A DNA stretch of 64,000 nt from PHAA01 sp022706565 (GCA_040769385.1 JAXGLD010000003.1:372001-436000); one strand, 5' to 3'; positions 1 to 8,624 are shown, counted from the stretch's first letter. Made by a program: numbers and translations. The notes: generated by a model from the letters alone, not told the origin.

Positions 1-1
1 G

Positions 2-3000
2 CTCAAACTGGAAGTGCTGGAGGAACTGTTTGAAGCCGAATATGAACTAGGTGAACCCGAATTCCTCAACCTGGTGGAGATGTACGCCGGCGGCCGGGAT
101 GACACCCCAATGCGGGAACTGGTACTGCGTACCTATGAATTTATCCAGAGCCAGCCCCAACCCCTGGAATGGCTGCGGCAAAAGGCCGAGGATTTCAACT
201 TGGATGTTCACCAGTTCGGTGAGAGCAGTTGGGTAAAAAGCCTGATGGAACAGATCCGGATCGAACTGGCCGGAGTGGAAGAGATATTCAAGGAGGCGGC
301 CCGTTTAGCGGCCCTTCCGGGAGGACCCAGGTCATACCTGGAGGCCCTGGAGGATGACCTCATGATTATACGAGATCTCCAGTCGGCGCTGGGCCGGGGC
401 ATTTATGATTTTTATCAACAATTGAGCCAGCTGGAGCATCGCCGGCTGGCAGCCGCGCGTAGAGATGTCGATCCGGCCATCAAGCAGGAAGTACAAGATT
501 TACGCGACCAGGGTAAAAAGGTGCTTAAGGAACTGAACAGCAAGACCCTGTTCATGTCGCCGCAAGAGTTCTGCCAGGATTTACAGGCGATGTATCCGGG
601 CATGGTCTATCTGGCCGGATTGGTCGAGAAGTTCCACCACCGTTACCGGGAAAGCAAAACCGATCGCGGATTGGCCGACTTCAACGACCTGGAGCATTAT
701 GCCCTGGAGATTTTGGCCAACCCCTTGACCGCGGCCGAATACCACCGCCAGTTCGATTATATCTTTGTCGACGAATACCAGGACAGCAATCTGGTCCAGG
801 AGACCATCCTCAACCGCATCAAACGCGACGACAACCTGTTCCTGGTGGGGGACGTCAAGCAGAGTATCTACCGCTTCCGGCTGGCCGACCCCTCCCTGTT
901 TATGGAGAAATATGAGGCCTACCATGATTCCCTGGAGCGCCCCGACCGGCGTATCGACCTGAGCGCCAATTTCCGCAGCCGGCAGCCTATTATCGATGCG
1001 GTAAACCATATTTTCAGCCGCATCATGAGCCGCCAATTCGGGGAGATCGATTACCTGCCCGAGGTTTTTCTCGAGTATGGTCTGCAGATGCCTTCCGATG
1101 TGGAGGAAGAGCTGAATACCAGCCAGGTGGAACTGGTCCTGATCGACAAACAGGGCTTGGGCGGTCCGGAAGAGGTTGAAGAGGAGCCACCGGACGCTGA
1201 GGCTGACATCCCCGCTTTGGAGGATTTGGAAGAAGAACCGGGTGATATTGAATTTGAAGCCCAGGTAGTGGCTGCCCGGATCAAGGAACTGCACGGGCAG
1301 GAGTTCTGGGACAGCAAGAACCAGTGCCGGCGCCCGCTGGAGTACCGCGACATGGTGGTGCTGATGCGGGCCACTCGCGGGCAGGCGGAAACCTATTATG
1401 AAACCTTGATGGCAGCTGGCATCCCGGTTTATGCCGATGTGGACCGCGGCTATTTCGAGACCTCTGAGATGAAGATCTTTATCAACCTGCTCCACTTGAT
1501 CGACAACAAACGGCAGGACATACCGCTGCTGAGTGTGATGCGCTCCCCGATCGGTAAATTCTCGGTGGAGGAGCTTATTGACATCAGAGCCGGCAGTGGG
1601 GCTGGTAATTATTATAAAGCGGTGGAAGATTACCTGGAGTCGGGGAGTGAACCATTACGAGGGAAACTAAGTGCCTTTATCGAGAAGCTTGACAGGTGGA
1701 AGGAGGCGGCCCGTTTCCTGCCCATGGATGAGCTTATCTGGCAGCTGCTGCTGGAGACCGGTTACCTGCACTATGCCGGGGCCATGCCCGGGGGAAGGCA
1801 GCGCCAGGCCAATCTGAAAATACTGCTGGAAAGGGCCCAGCAGTATCAAACCACCTCGTTGCAGGGCTTGTTTCACTTTCTGAAATTTATCGAGAAACTG
1901 GAGTCCAGCAGCAGTGACCTGGGAATGGCCAAGATCCTCGGTGAGGCAGAAGATGTAGTCCGCATTATGAGCATCCACAAAAGCAAGGGCTTGGAGTTTC
2001 CGGTGGTCATCGTGGCCGGGCTGGGTCGCCAATTCAATCTCAGCGACATCCGCGCCCGGGTCATGTTCCACAAGGATCTGGGCATAGGGCCAAAATACGT
2101 GGACCCGGATCTGCGGGTGACCCGGGACACCATCGCCCGAACCGCCCTGGCCAGCCGCATCCGGGCTGAAAATCTGGCCGAGGAGATGCGTATCCTCTAT
2201 GTGGCCTTGACCCGTCCCCGCGATAAGCTGATCCTGGTCGGCACCGTCAGCGACCTGGGCCAGCGGGTAAAACGGTGGAACAAAGGTGTCAGCCCGTTCC
2301 AATTGTCCAAGGCTCAAAGCCTGTTGGACTGGATGGGGGCAGTAGTGGTGCAGCACCCCGACGGGGTACCGCTGCGTGAATATGATCCGGCCCGCGAGCC
2401 AGCGGGTGAGGATGAGAGCGGGGAGCTTCAGGAAGGGCAGGGGACGGGTACAGAAAAGCATGATGATGGCGGCGTCGGGCGCGCATTTGACTCGGGTACT
2501 AGTCATTCAGCGGGTGAGGATGGGAGCGGATACCAATGGCGGATCCAGATCATGGACCGTTCCCGGACGGGGATGGCTCAGGCGGCCGCCCAGGCCTCGT
2601 CAGGTCTGGACGAGTGGCTGCGGGAGCCAGCCGGGCCAGAGAGCTCGGAGCTCCGGGATTGTATCTGGGCCCGCCTGGATTGGCAGTACCCCAATGCCGC
2701 CGCCATCAACATCCCCTCCAAAGTAGCGGTCAGCCAGGTCCAGGAACTGCTTGATAACTTGGGGACAGGCCCCAAGTTGTTGCAAGCGGTTATAGGCGAA
2801 CCCCGGTTCATGGCGGTGGCTGCGGGGCGCGGGGAGGCGGTCCTGAGCGGGGCAGCCCGCGGGGTCATCCTGCATACAGTCATGCAGCAGCTTGATTTTT
2901 CCAGGGTTAGCAGCCTGGCCGAAATAGAGCGGCAAGTCGAAGAACTGGTGGAACGGGAAATCCTTTTACCGGAAGAGGCGGCAGCGGTCGACCAGGATAA

Positions 3001-3376
3001 AATACTGAATTTCTTCATGTCGCCCCTGGGACAAAGGGTACTGGCAGCGGATCAAGCCGAACGGGAAGTCCCTTTCAACCTTCTGCTCGATGCGGCTGAA
3101 GTATTCCCGGAACTGCCGTCTGGCAGCGAACAACTGCTCCTGCAGGGGGTCATTGACCTGTACTTCCGCGAAGGCGATGAATTGGTGCTGGTGGATTACA
3201 AGAGCGACCGGGTGACCCCATCAAATAAGGAAGAGATAATTGCCCGGTATCATCTGCAGCTTCAACTATATAAGACAGCCCTGGAGAGGATCTTGGGGCA
3301 AACAGTGAAAGCAAGCTACCTATATCTGTTTGACGTCGATGAAGCAATATTGCTGGACCCAATGTTTGTTGAGTAA
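2..3376 (+). CDS. addA: ATP-dependent helicase/nuclease subunit A, 5' end missing
   Basis: AddA is the helicase-nuclease subunit of AddAB, which resects double-strand breaks and frees 3' ends for RecA. The frame is open from base 2, so the true start and the Walker A motif lie upstream; roughly 100-150 residues are missing compared with the usual ~1,230. Superfamily 1 motifs are visible in order, numbered from base 2: VDEYQD (~256), LVGDVKQSIYRF (~281), SIHKSKGLEF (~656) and YVALTRPRDKL (~733). The RecB-type nuclease motif VDYKSD is near residue 1064. Two oddities: a Gly/Glu/Ser-rich insert at about residues 795-880 with a partly duplicated GED(E/G)SG unit, and an in-frame REP palindrome at 2753-2782 encoding residues 918-927. 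Upstream addB is expected but outside the window. Confidence 0.95.
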   Translation, partial: LKLEVLEELFEAEYELGEPEFLNLVEMYAGGRDDTPMRELVLRTYEFIQSQPQPLEWLRQKAEDFNLDVHQFGESSWVKSLMEQIRIELAGVEEIFKEAARLAALPGGPRSYLEALEDDLMIIRDLQSALGRGIYDFYQQLSQLEHRRLAAARRDVDPAIKQEVQDLRDQGKKVLKELNSKTLFMSPQEFCQDLQAMYPGMVYLAGLVEKFHHRYRESKTDRGLADFNDLEHYALEILANPLTAAEYHRQFDYIFVDEYQDSNLVQETILNRIKRDDNLFLVGDVKQSIYRFRLADPSLFMEKYEAYHDSLERPDRRIDLSANFRSRQPIIDAVNHIFSRIMSRQFGEIDYLPEVFLEYGLQMPSDVEEELNTSQVELVLIDKQGLGGPEEVEEEPPDAEADIPALEDLEEEPGDIEFEAQVVAARIKELHGQEFWDSKNQCRRPLEYRDMVVLMRATRGQAETYYETLMAAGIPVYADVDRGYFETSEMKIFINLLHLIDNKRQDIPLLSVMRSPIGKFSVEELIDIRAGSGAGNYYKAVEDYLESGSEPLRGKLSAFIEKLDRWKEAARFLPMDELIWQLLLETGYLHYAGAMPGGRQRQANLKILLERAQQYQTTSLQGLFHFLKFIEKLESSSSDLGMAKILGEAEDVVRIMSIHKSKGLEFPVVIVAGLGRQFNLSDIRARVMFHKDLGIGPKYVDPDLRVTRDTIARTALASRIRAENLAEEMRILYVALTRPRDKLILVGTVSDLGQRVKRWNKGVSPFQLSKAQSLLDWMGAVVVQHPDGVPLREYDPAREPAGEDESGELQEGQGTGTEKHDDGGVGRAFDSGTSHSAGEDGSGYQWRIQIMDRSRTGMAQAAAQASSGLDEWLREPAGPESSELRDCIWARLDWQYPNAAAINIPSKVAVSQVQELLDNLGTGPKLLQAVIGEPRFMAVAAGRGEAVLSGAARGVILHTVMQQLDFSRVSSLAEIERQVEELVEREILLPEEAAAVDQDKILNFFMSPLGQRVLAADQAEREVPFNLLLDAAEVFPELPSGSEQLLLQGVIDLYFREGDELVLVDYKSDRVTPSNKEEIIARYHLQLQLYKTALERILGQTVKASYLYLFDVDEAILLDPMFVE
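2753..2782. repeat. REP palindrome copy 1, inside addA
   Basis: ATAACTTGGGG-ACAGG-CCCCAAGTTGTT core. It is read in frame within addA and adds about ten residues (DNLGTGPKLL). One arm ends in GTTGTT instead of GTTATT, and the GGGGGTAAAGTATC tail seen on intergenic copies is absent. Confidence 0.85.
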
Positions 3377-3786
3377 GAATAAACATTTGATAAATTGAAC
3401 CGAAATGTTTCGCCGGGCGCGTACAGATGGGCTATCAGGTAAAAATAACTGGTCTAAATACAGCAGCTGAGCGGTAATTAATGCACTAATATAAATACAA
3501 CAAAGGACGACTAAATATATGTTTAGGCGAATTTAATCGACTTTTTTATTGTCGCGATAGACATCGAAAATTATAATATATTCGGTATTTAGGCAGGAAT
3601 TTCGGGCTGGCGATGGAATTAATATACTGGTTATAAAAAGATCATTTGGCTCATAGACATTTAAGACAGGCACATTTAGGACGCCCGGTATAGGAATATA
3701 GTAGTAGGATCATATCATTGGGTTTGTCCGCCCGGCAATTAAATCATTTCATATTTCAAATCATATTCTTCGAAGGGGACCATCAA
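3377..3786. other. Intergenic gap addA - carboxypeptidase
   Basis: About 410 bases without a supported gene, more AT-rich than its neighbours. An inverted repeat AAACATTT...AAATGTTT lies at about 3382-3412 just after addA; it lacks a T-run, so a terminator is only possible. No clear -10/-35 pair was identified. Confidence 0.4.
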
Positions 3787-5082
3787 TTGAGAAAATATTT
3801 GACCGCTGTGTTAGCAGTCTTCTTTATGATAGTGAACGTTCTCCCGGCCGGAGCTGAGGATTTGGTTAAACCCACTCCTCCGGTCATCGAATCGGAAGCA
3901 GCGGTTCTTATGGATGCGCGAACCGGCCAGATTCTATTCGAGAAAAACATGCATGAGCGCCTCTATCCGGCCTCCATAACCAAGATTATGACCGTTTTGT
4001 TGGGGGTGGAGAATGCCGATCTGGATGAAACCGTCACCATGTCCCACGATGCGGTATTCAGCATCGAACTGGGCGCCTCGCATATCGCCCTGGATGAAGG
4101 CGAGCAAATCAGCATGGAACAAGCCCTTATGGCTGCCATGCTGCCATCGGCCAATGAGGCCTGCAACGGCATCGCCGAGCATATCAGCGGCAGCGTTACA
4201 GCATTTGTGGAGCTCATGAATAAACGGGCAGTCGAGGCCGGCGCCCTGAATACTACCTTTGCCAATGCCAACGGCCTTTCCGATCCCCGGCATTTGACCA
4301 CCGCCTACGATATGGCTATGATAACTCAGGCTGCTGTCCAAAATCCGCAATTTCGCAGGATTTTTGGGACATCGCATTATGTGATAGCCCCAACCAACAA
4401 ACAGGTTGAGACCCGCTATCTGTGGGCGGAACACAAGATGTTCGGCTCCGGGCGCTACGAATATGACGGGGTGATTGGCGGGAAAACCGGCTACACCCGG
4501 GCCTCCGGCAACACTCTGGTCACGCTGGCCCAGAGAGGGGAACGGGAATTGATCGTGGTGGCCATTCGCAGCCTCAACCAGGCTGTATATACGGATACAG
4601 CAGCTTTGCTGGATTACGGTTTCAACCAGTTCAATGAATCCTCCATAATCATGCCAGCGGTGACCGCTGCCAACCTGGACGGGACTTCGGGTGAGACCAA
4701 ATTGCTCGAAGATGCCGATCGGCAGGTGCAGGAAATTAACATTACCCGGTTGCTGCACAAGAACATCTCGCCGTCCGATGTTAGGGTCGATTACACCTTG
4801 CTGAATCCCGGTGAGCCTACTGCCCAGCTGCAAGTGCATATGCAGATAGGCGGTGGCAGCAATCTGATGTATAGTGACTTGGGTACGGCGCTGGTGGAGA
4901 TCCCGGTGAGAGTCTCGGCGGGCAGCGTAGCACTTAACATATTTTCGATTGGAATAAAGACGTTGCTGGTGCTGGTAGGGATTGCATTCGGTCTGCGCTG
5001 GTTCTTTAAATCCCGCCAAGCGGTGCGCAGGAAACGCGGCTATCGCCTGAACCCGGAACGAGTGCGCATGCCCCTCCGCTAA
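3787..5082 (+). CDS. D-alanyl-D-alanine carboxypeptidase (PBP5/DacF type)
   Basis: This low-molecular-weight penicillin-binding protein trims the terminal D-Ala from peptidoglycan stem peptides outside the membrane. The start is the TTG at 3787, 8 bases after an AAGGGG site and giving a clean signal peptide (RKYLTAVLAVFFMIV...AGA); the longer frame from 3718 has no ribosome site. The S11 motifs are present: SITK (catalytic Ser, in PASITKIMTV), SAN (PSANEACNG) and KTG (GGKTGYTRASG). A hydrophobic segment followed by a basic tail near the C-terminus (LLVLVGIAFGLRWFF, then KSRQAVRRKR) suggests a membrane anchor. Length about 431 aa, typical. It is alone on this strand. Sporulating Firmicutes often have several such enzymes, so assignment to DacF, DacA or DacB is open. 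Confidence 0.93.
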   Translation: MRKYLTAVLAVFFMIVNVLPAGAEDLVKPTPPVIESEAAVLMDARTGQILFEKNMHERLYPASITKIMTVLLGVENADLDETVTMSHDAVFSIELGASHIALDEGEQISMEQALMAAMLPSANEACNGIAEHISGSVTAFVELMNKRAVEAGALNTTFANANGLSDPRHLTTAYDMAMITQAAVQNPQFRRIFGTSHYVIAPTNKQVETRYLWAEHKMFGSGRYEYDGVIGGKTGYTRASGNTLVTLAQRGERELIVVAIRSLNQAVYTDTAALLDYGFNQFNESSIIMPAVTAANLDGTSGETKLLEDADRQVQEINITRLLHKNISPSDVRVDYTLLNPGEPTAQLQVHMQIGGGSNLMYSDLGTALVEIPVRVSAGSVALNIFSIGIKTLLVLVGIAFGLRWFFKSRQAVRRKRGYRLNPERVRMPLR

Positions 5083-5087
5083 CAAAC

Positions 5088-5113
5088 GGGGCATGGGGAC
5101 GGTTGTTTGCCCC
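5088..5113. repeat. GGGGACGGTT repeat (family C) copy
   Basis: GGGGCATGGGGACGGTTGTT then TGCCCC: complementary GGGGCA/TGCCCC ends around the conserved GGGGACGGTT core. Lies just after the carboxypeptidase stop. Confidence 0.7.
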
Positions 5114-5209
5114 GGTTCTTTGCGTTGCATCAAACACAGGGAACCGTAGTTTAATCATCTTTTTTACCAATCCAGCTCATCAAATGCGCGCTAGTGTACC
5201 TACACGCAA

Positions 5210-5241
5210 AAGAAGGACCGGGAATGCCGGTCCTTCTTCTT
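5210..5241. terminator. Intrinsic terminator, possibly bidirectional
   Basis: GAAGGACCGG-GAATG-CCGGTCCTTC is a perfect 10-bp stem followed by T-rich sequence on both strands. It directly follows the small minus-strand gene that ends at 5257. Confidence 0.85.
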
Positions 5242-5256
5242 ATTTTTATTATAACG

Positions 5257-5433
5257 TTAGATACTCTGAATAGCGCTGTGGCAGTGATTGATGCAATCGT
5301 TCAGGGAATTGTAGGCCAAATCCAATTCGGACTGGGATTTCTGGCTCATTCCCGATTTGGTGAAGTTCTCCAGGTCCCTTTTAGCCATGTTCACATGGGA
5401 GATTACCGATTCCAAGCGAGTCTTCTGATCCAC
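5257..5433 (-). CDS. Small helical protein, 58 aa
   Basis: A minus-strand frame starting with GTG at 5433 behind a perfect AGGAGGT and ending with TAA just ahead of a strong terminator. The product begins MDQKTRLESVISHVNMAKRD and ends with a Cys/His-containing tail (NDCINHCHSAIQSI). It looks all-helical and amphipathic, with no signal or membrane segment. The size and pattern resemble small clostridial proteins of the DUF1657 kind, but I cannot assign it. The ribosome site, frame and terminator together make it a better candidate than the longer opposite-strand frame over the same bases. Confidence 0.65.
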   Translation of the reverse strand: MDQKTRLESVISHVNMAKRDLENFTKSGMSQKSQSELDLAYNSLNDCINHCHSAIQSI

Positions 5434-5634
5434 TCAATCTACCTCCTTTTTTTAGTACACTTTATTTTGTTCATCTTGGATCGCGACTATTCTAAAGAAG
5501 GATTTGCCTGAACGGAAACAGACGGAAGGAAAAAGGAATAGAAAAAATTCCCGATAACGTAGTGGGACGCGCCGAAGACACGCAAACCGAAACATAAGAA
5601 TCATCCCCCTGCCTCGGAGGCGCCGACGCAAACC

Positions 5635-5663
5635 GGGGCAAAAGAACCGTCACCGTGCCTCGG
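5635..5663. repeat. Family C repeat copy
   Basis: GGGGCAAAAGAACCGTCACC then GTGCCTCGG, one base off the usual CCGTCCCC core. Confidence 0.65.
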
Positions 5664-5666
5664 TCC

Positions 5667-5948
5667 TTAGGGTAGTTCAAGGGTCTTGCCGTCGGCAGCA
5701 TAGTCGAATTCTATTTCATCAAGCCGCGCCAGCATATCCTCGGTCATATTGGTAACAACGATCCTGCTCGCAGGTGTAGGATCAGGGGGTGAATCGACCA
5801 GGAGGTGAATGGACCAGGAGGTAAATGGACCAGGAGGTGAAGGGAATACGGGTGAATGGAGCAAGAGGCAAATGAACCAGTGGATAAATAGACCAGGAGG
5901 TAAATGACCCGTAGGTAATTGGACCGCCCGGCGGGGGAGACGATCCAT
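5667..5948 (-). CDS. Doubtful 93-aa frame over a minisatellite
   Basis: A minus-strand frame whose first two thirds are translated from the 16-bp repeat (repeated PPG, SWSIH, LLV units) and so look non-natural. Only its last ~30 residues (SRIVVTNMTEDMLARLDEIE and onwards) have normal protein character. It lies downstream of the XRE gene on the same strand. It may be the remnant of a gene whose 5' part was replaced by repeats; no ribosome site was found. Confidence 0.2.
   Translation of the reverse strand: MDRLPRRAVQLPTGHLPPGLFIHWFICLLLHSPVFPSPPGPFTSWSIHLLVDSPPDPTPASRIVVTNMTEDMLARLDEIEFDYAADGKTLELP
5787..5925. repeat. Minisatellite, about 8 imperfect 16-bp units
   Basis: Imperfect tandem copies of GACCAGGAGGTGAATG, nearly exact in the first three units and decaying outwards (gagcaagaggcaaatg, aaccagtggataaata, gacccgtaggtaattg). 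Each unit carries AGGAGGT, so on the + strand it is an array of Shine-Dalgarno-like motifs. Confidence 0.8.
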
Positions 5949-5987
5949 ACATAGGAAATCAAGCGGATTTCGAAGCGATATGAACTG

Positions 5988-6611
5988 TCATCCCCCTGCC
6001 GGTTTTTGGTTTTTGGCGGCCCAAATCCTGAAGCTGGGACCCTCTTTGCTGCCCCGCAGTATTCTGCTCAGTTTCACCAGGATTTCGGCCTTCACTTCCG
6101 GTGACAACTGGGCGTAATCGATTGTAAAAAGATCACACAGGAAGTCCAGATTATCCTCATCCTGGGTCAGGTTGTAAATGTTATTGATGACCAGACTGCC
6201 CCTGGTGATATCAGTGTCTGCCAGCGTATCCAAAACGCATAGGATACTGTAGTTCTTGTCTTTGGTATCCCTGTATTTTTCATCATAGATTCTGGAGTTG
6301 ATTTCCGTTTTGTGGATGTTACCTTTGTACCCGGGCCCAGGTCTGCTCATACCCTCGACAGCATCGATGAAGATGTTGGACCTGTTGACCAGACCATGCC
6401 GGCGCAGCACCTTTTCGATAGCATCATGCTCCAGCCCGATGAGCTCCAGCAACCTATAGCAGGTGTCATAGTTGGGATTCTTGATCAGCCCCCTTTCCAA
6501 CTGCGAAACATAGGTAGCCGCTTTTCCTGCCTGCATCGACAGACTCTTCGACGGGATTCTAGCCTTCTCCCGCAAGTATTTTAGGGTTTTTCCAAATGCG
6601 ATCCCACTCAT
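5988..6611 (-). CDS. XRE-family transcriptional regulator (paralogue 1)
   Basis: A 207-aa protein with an N-terminal helix-turn-helix (about residues 7-65: FGKTLKYLREKARI, then ATYVSQLERG as recognition region) of the Cro/CI XRE class. The longer C-terminal half is helical and presumably for dimerisation or sensing. The whole protein is clearly paralogous to the product of 8067-8624 (shared YVSQLERGLIKNP, RIY(D/E)EKYRD and NLDFL blocks). It starts at ATG 6611 and is followed by the minisatellite. Its targets are unknown. The pair brackets the atpE module, which is a positional hint only. Confidence 0.88.
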   Translation of the reverse strand: MSGIAFGKTLKYLREKARIPSKSLSMQAGKAATYVSQLERGLIKNPNYDTCYRLLELIGLEHDAIEKVLRRHGLVNRSNIFIDAVEGMSRPGPGYKGNIHKTEINSRIYDEKYRDTKDKNYSILCVLDTLADTDITRGSLVINNIYNLTQDEDNLDFLCDLFTIDYAQLSPEVKAEILVKLSRILRGSKEGPSFRIWAAKNQKPAGG

Positions 6612-6789
6612 TCTTCCATCTCCTCAGTCAATATCCCCGCAAGCGTAGCATGTAGCATGAGAAAACCAGCCGAAAATATGAGGCGAAGACACCCTGCAGG
6701 TAAGATGTTCAAGGGCGATAGCCCCTACCGCCCTTGGTCAAGCAATAACCGGCTGCCATTGGACTCTAATCACCTAATTCCCGCCAGGC

Positions 6790-7011
6790 TCACATTTTTC
6801 CGATCAACATGAAAGAGATCAGCAATCCATAGATAGTCAAGGTTTCGATGAAGGCCAGGGTAATAAACATTAACGTTCTGATGCCTCCAGCCATTTCGGG
6901 GCGTCTGCCGATCGTTGCAATTGCCTTCCCACCGACCAGGCCCATACCCAGGCCTCCGCCAAGACCGGCGATTGAAACCGCCAGAGCCGCTCCTATCGCT
7001 ATAATAGACAT
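6790..7011 (-). CDS. atpE: F0F1 ATP synthase subunit c, orphan copy
   Basis: A 73-aa proteolipid that would form the ion-translocating ring of an F-type ATP synthase. I start it at ATG 7011 (MSIIAIGAALA) behind GGAGGAGG; the frame extends to 7056 without a better site. Two hydrophobic helices flank the polar loop GRRPE, and the essential carboxylate is the Glu in AFIETLTIYG. The Q found in the helix-1 GIGQG motif of Na+ rings is M here (GLGMG), which argues weakly for protons. No other ATP synthase subunit gene is nearby; upstream on the same strand are two small membrane-protein genes. It could be an extra copy or part of a split atp operon. Confidence 0.9.
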   Translation of the reverse strand: MSIIAIGAALAVSIAGLGGGLGMGLVGGKAIATIGRRPEMAGGIRTLMFITLAFIETLTIYGLLISFMLIGKM

Positions 7012-7102
7012 TTTCCCTCCTCCTTTCGTGCCAACTCCCACTCGTTTCACTCCCAACCCACCGTAGGGACACTGGATGATCTGCTTAAGATCGAAATCGT
7101 AT

Positions 7103-7465
7103 TTATAACCCGCTGACCATGCGATTGTTTCGGTAGTAGCTTCCGCGGCGCGGCAGCTTCCTGGTCGGACGCCGACCCGTGTTGTGAATCAACGTCACCA
7201 TGCTGCTGGGGACCTTCATCGATGTGGCATCGGCTTCCATGCCCGGTTCGGCGGATTTCTGCTGGTCATAAAGACGATAGGCCACTTTCCATCTTTCCTT
7301 CTCCTCAGCCCGGCGCTTCTGGAACAAGGCATCCACCTGCGCTTTTCGCTGGCGGGCGTGTTTTTCCACCATGATCAGGGTCACGTAAAACGCTGCGAAT
7401 ATCCCGATTTTAACGACGTAGTAGATCAATACATAGAGTAAAAAGACCTGTTGCATCTCAGTCAC
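7103..7465 (-). CDS. Single-pass membrane protein upstream of atpE
   Basis: A 120-aa protein from GTG 7465, behind a GGAGGGG site. It has one N-terminal membrane helix (VFLLYVLIYYVVKIGIFAAF), then a charged, probably coiled-coil segment (KHARQRKAQVDALFQKRRAE) and a basic tail. This layout is loosely like a b-subunit or AtpI-type accessory protein, but no motif assigns it. Its GTG overlaps the stop of the preceding 48-aa frame by 8 bases, suggesting coupled translation, and it sits 91 bases ahead of atpE. Confidence 0.6.
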   Translation of the reverse strand: MTEMQQVFLLYVLIYYVVKIGIFAAFYVTLIMVEKHARQRKAQVDALFQKRRAEEKERWKVAYRLYDQQKSAEPGMEADATSMKVPSSMVTLIHNTGRRPTRKLPRRGSYYRNNRMVSGL

Positions 7466-7604
7466 GGTTACCCCTCCTTCCGCATGCCATATTGGACTCC
7501 AAATCATCTGCCTCCAGGTAAATCCTCTGAAAAACGTATATTACGCTCACCATTCCAGTTATCAGCGACACCATAATAGCAAAGGCGACTATTAAACCTT
7601 CCAC
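7458..7604 (-). CDS. Tiny single-pass membrane protein, 48 aa
   Basis: Minus-strand frame from GTG 7604 with AGGAGG 7 bases upstream and a TGA overlapping the next gene's GTG. The N-terminal two thirds form one hydrophobic helix (EGLIVAFAIMVSLITGMVSV), followed by a short charged tail. The coupled spacing to the next gene and then atpE suggests one operon. Function unknown. Confidence 0.6.
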   Translation of the reverse strand: MEGLIVAFAIMVSLITGMVSVIYVFQRIYLEADDLESNMACGRRGNRD

Positions 7605-7619
7605 CACCTTTCCTCCTCT

Positions 7620-8066
7620 CTCCATGCGTCACATCACCCTGGGCGTACAGCACAACTCACATTATCTAGATAAAACTTCCTTGGCTTTTGTGCTTTGCTA
7701 TGCTGGTGATACATTATATTAATCTCGTGACATTAAGATGACATTCTGATGCTTAGTAATTTTTCCCATATGCTTCGTGTCGATTTGCCATGCTAAATAA
7801 ACCGGTCCCCATCCGGTAAATAATTGGTTAAGCAGTTGTCATCCAAAACGGTGCGGGGTATACTGATTCTGATGAGATTCCAAAAATTTACAGACAAAAA
7901 ACCAGCGTGGGCTAGGCAAACCACAAAGGACCGGGTAAAAATGTGCAGTATGCCGGCTGCAGAGGCTTATGCGGCCACAGCATCAATGCCCCGCCGGATT
8001 CCAGAGGATATTCCTTCCGGATCGAGCGGCGCAGGAATCTATAGTTCTGATTGAGGGTGGGACAGT
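7620..8066. other. Intergenic gap between atpE module and second XRE gene
   Basis: About 450 bases between divergent transcripts. The part up to about 7800 is AT-rich and probably holds the promoters of both directions; I could not place a convincing -35/-10 pair. A 76-aa frame at 7824-8054 has no ribosome site or recognisable content. Confidence 0.4.
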
Positions 8067-8624
8067 ATGGGCGGAGTGGCATTCGGGCAGACCTTAAGAC
8101 AATTGCGGGAAAAGGCGCGCATATCTTCGAAGGGTTTATCCAAACAGGTGGGCAAAGCGCCCACATATGTATCACAGTTGGAAAGGGGCCTGATTAAAAA
8201 CCCCAGTTACGATACTTGCCGCCAGCTGCTGGAGTATGTCGGGGTGGAGGCCGATTCTATTGACAAGATGCTGAACACGCACGGCATCAGGAGCGACGCA
8301 GATGTGGTGATCGACGACCTGCAGGGCAGCGATAAAACCGAACCCCCACTGCGGGAAATAACTCTCAATCCAGAAAAGATGTCGAGGATTTATGAAGAGA
8401 AATATCGGGATGCCAAAGCGAAGACTGAGTATATATTCGGCGTCTTTAATATTCTGGTAGAGACCGACATAACCAGGGCCAGCGTCGTTATCAATAACCT
8501 TTACCGGCTGATCCAGGATGAAGAGAACCTGGACTTCCTGTTTGGCGTCTTATCATTGGATTTTAAACAGCTGCCGGCCGAGAGCAAGGCCGAGATTCTG
8601 GCCCGACTAAGGAAATGGTTTTAG
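8067..8624 (+). CDS. XRE-family transcriptional regulator (paralogue 2)
   Basis: A 185-aa homologue of the minus-strand regulator at 5988-6611, with the same N-terminal helix-turn-helix (FGQTLRQLREKARI, then TYVSQLERGLIKNP) and the same C-terminal motifs (RIYEEKYRDAK, NLDFLFGVL). The ATG follows a GGGTGGGAC stretch. The paralogue's C-terminal extension (~20 residues) is absent here. A P-loop protein gene follows 170 bases later on the same strand. Confidence 0.88.
   Translation: MGGVAFGQTLRQLREKARISSKGLSKQVGKAPTYVSQLERGLIKNPSYDTCRQLLEYVGVEADSIDKMLNTHGIRSDADVVIDDLQGSDKTEPPLREITLNPEKMSRIYEEKYRDAKAKTEYIFGVFNILVETDITRASVVINNLYRLIQDEENLDFLFGVLSLDFKQLPAESKAEILARLRKWF

Noticed and set aside
581..1495. 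Long minus-strand frame (304 aa) inside addA
   Set aside because: Antisense to clearly conserved AddA helicase motifs; composition has no domain and no ribosome site.
5194..5511. 105-aa hydrophobic plus-strand frame
   Set aside because: It runs through a terminator and is antisense to a 58-aa minus-strand gene with a perfect AGGAGGT and its own terminator.
7824..8054. 76-aa frame before the second XRE gene
   Set aside because: No ribosome site; probably leader sequence.
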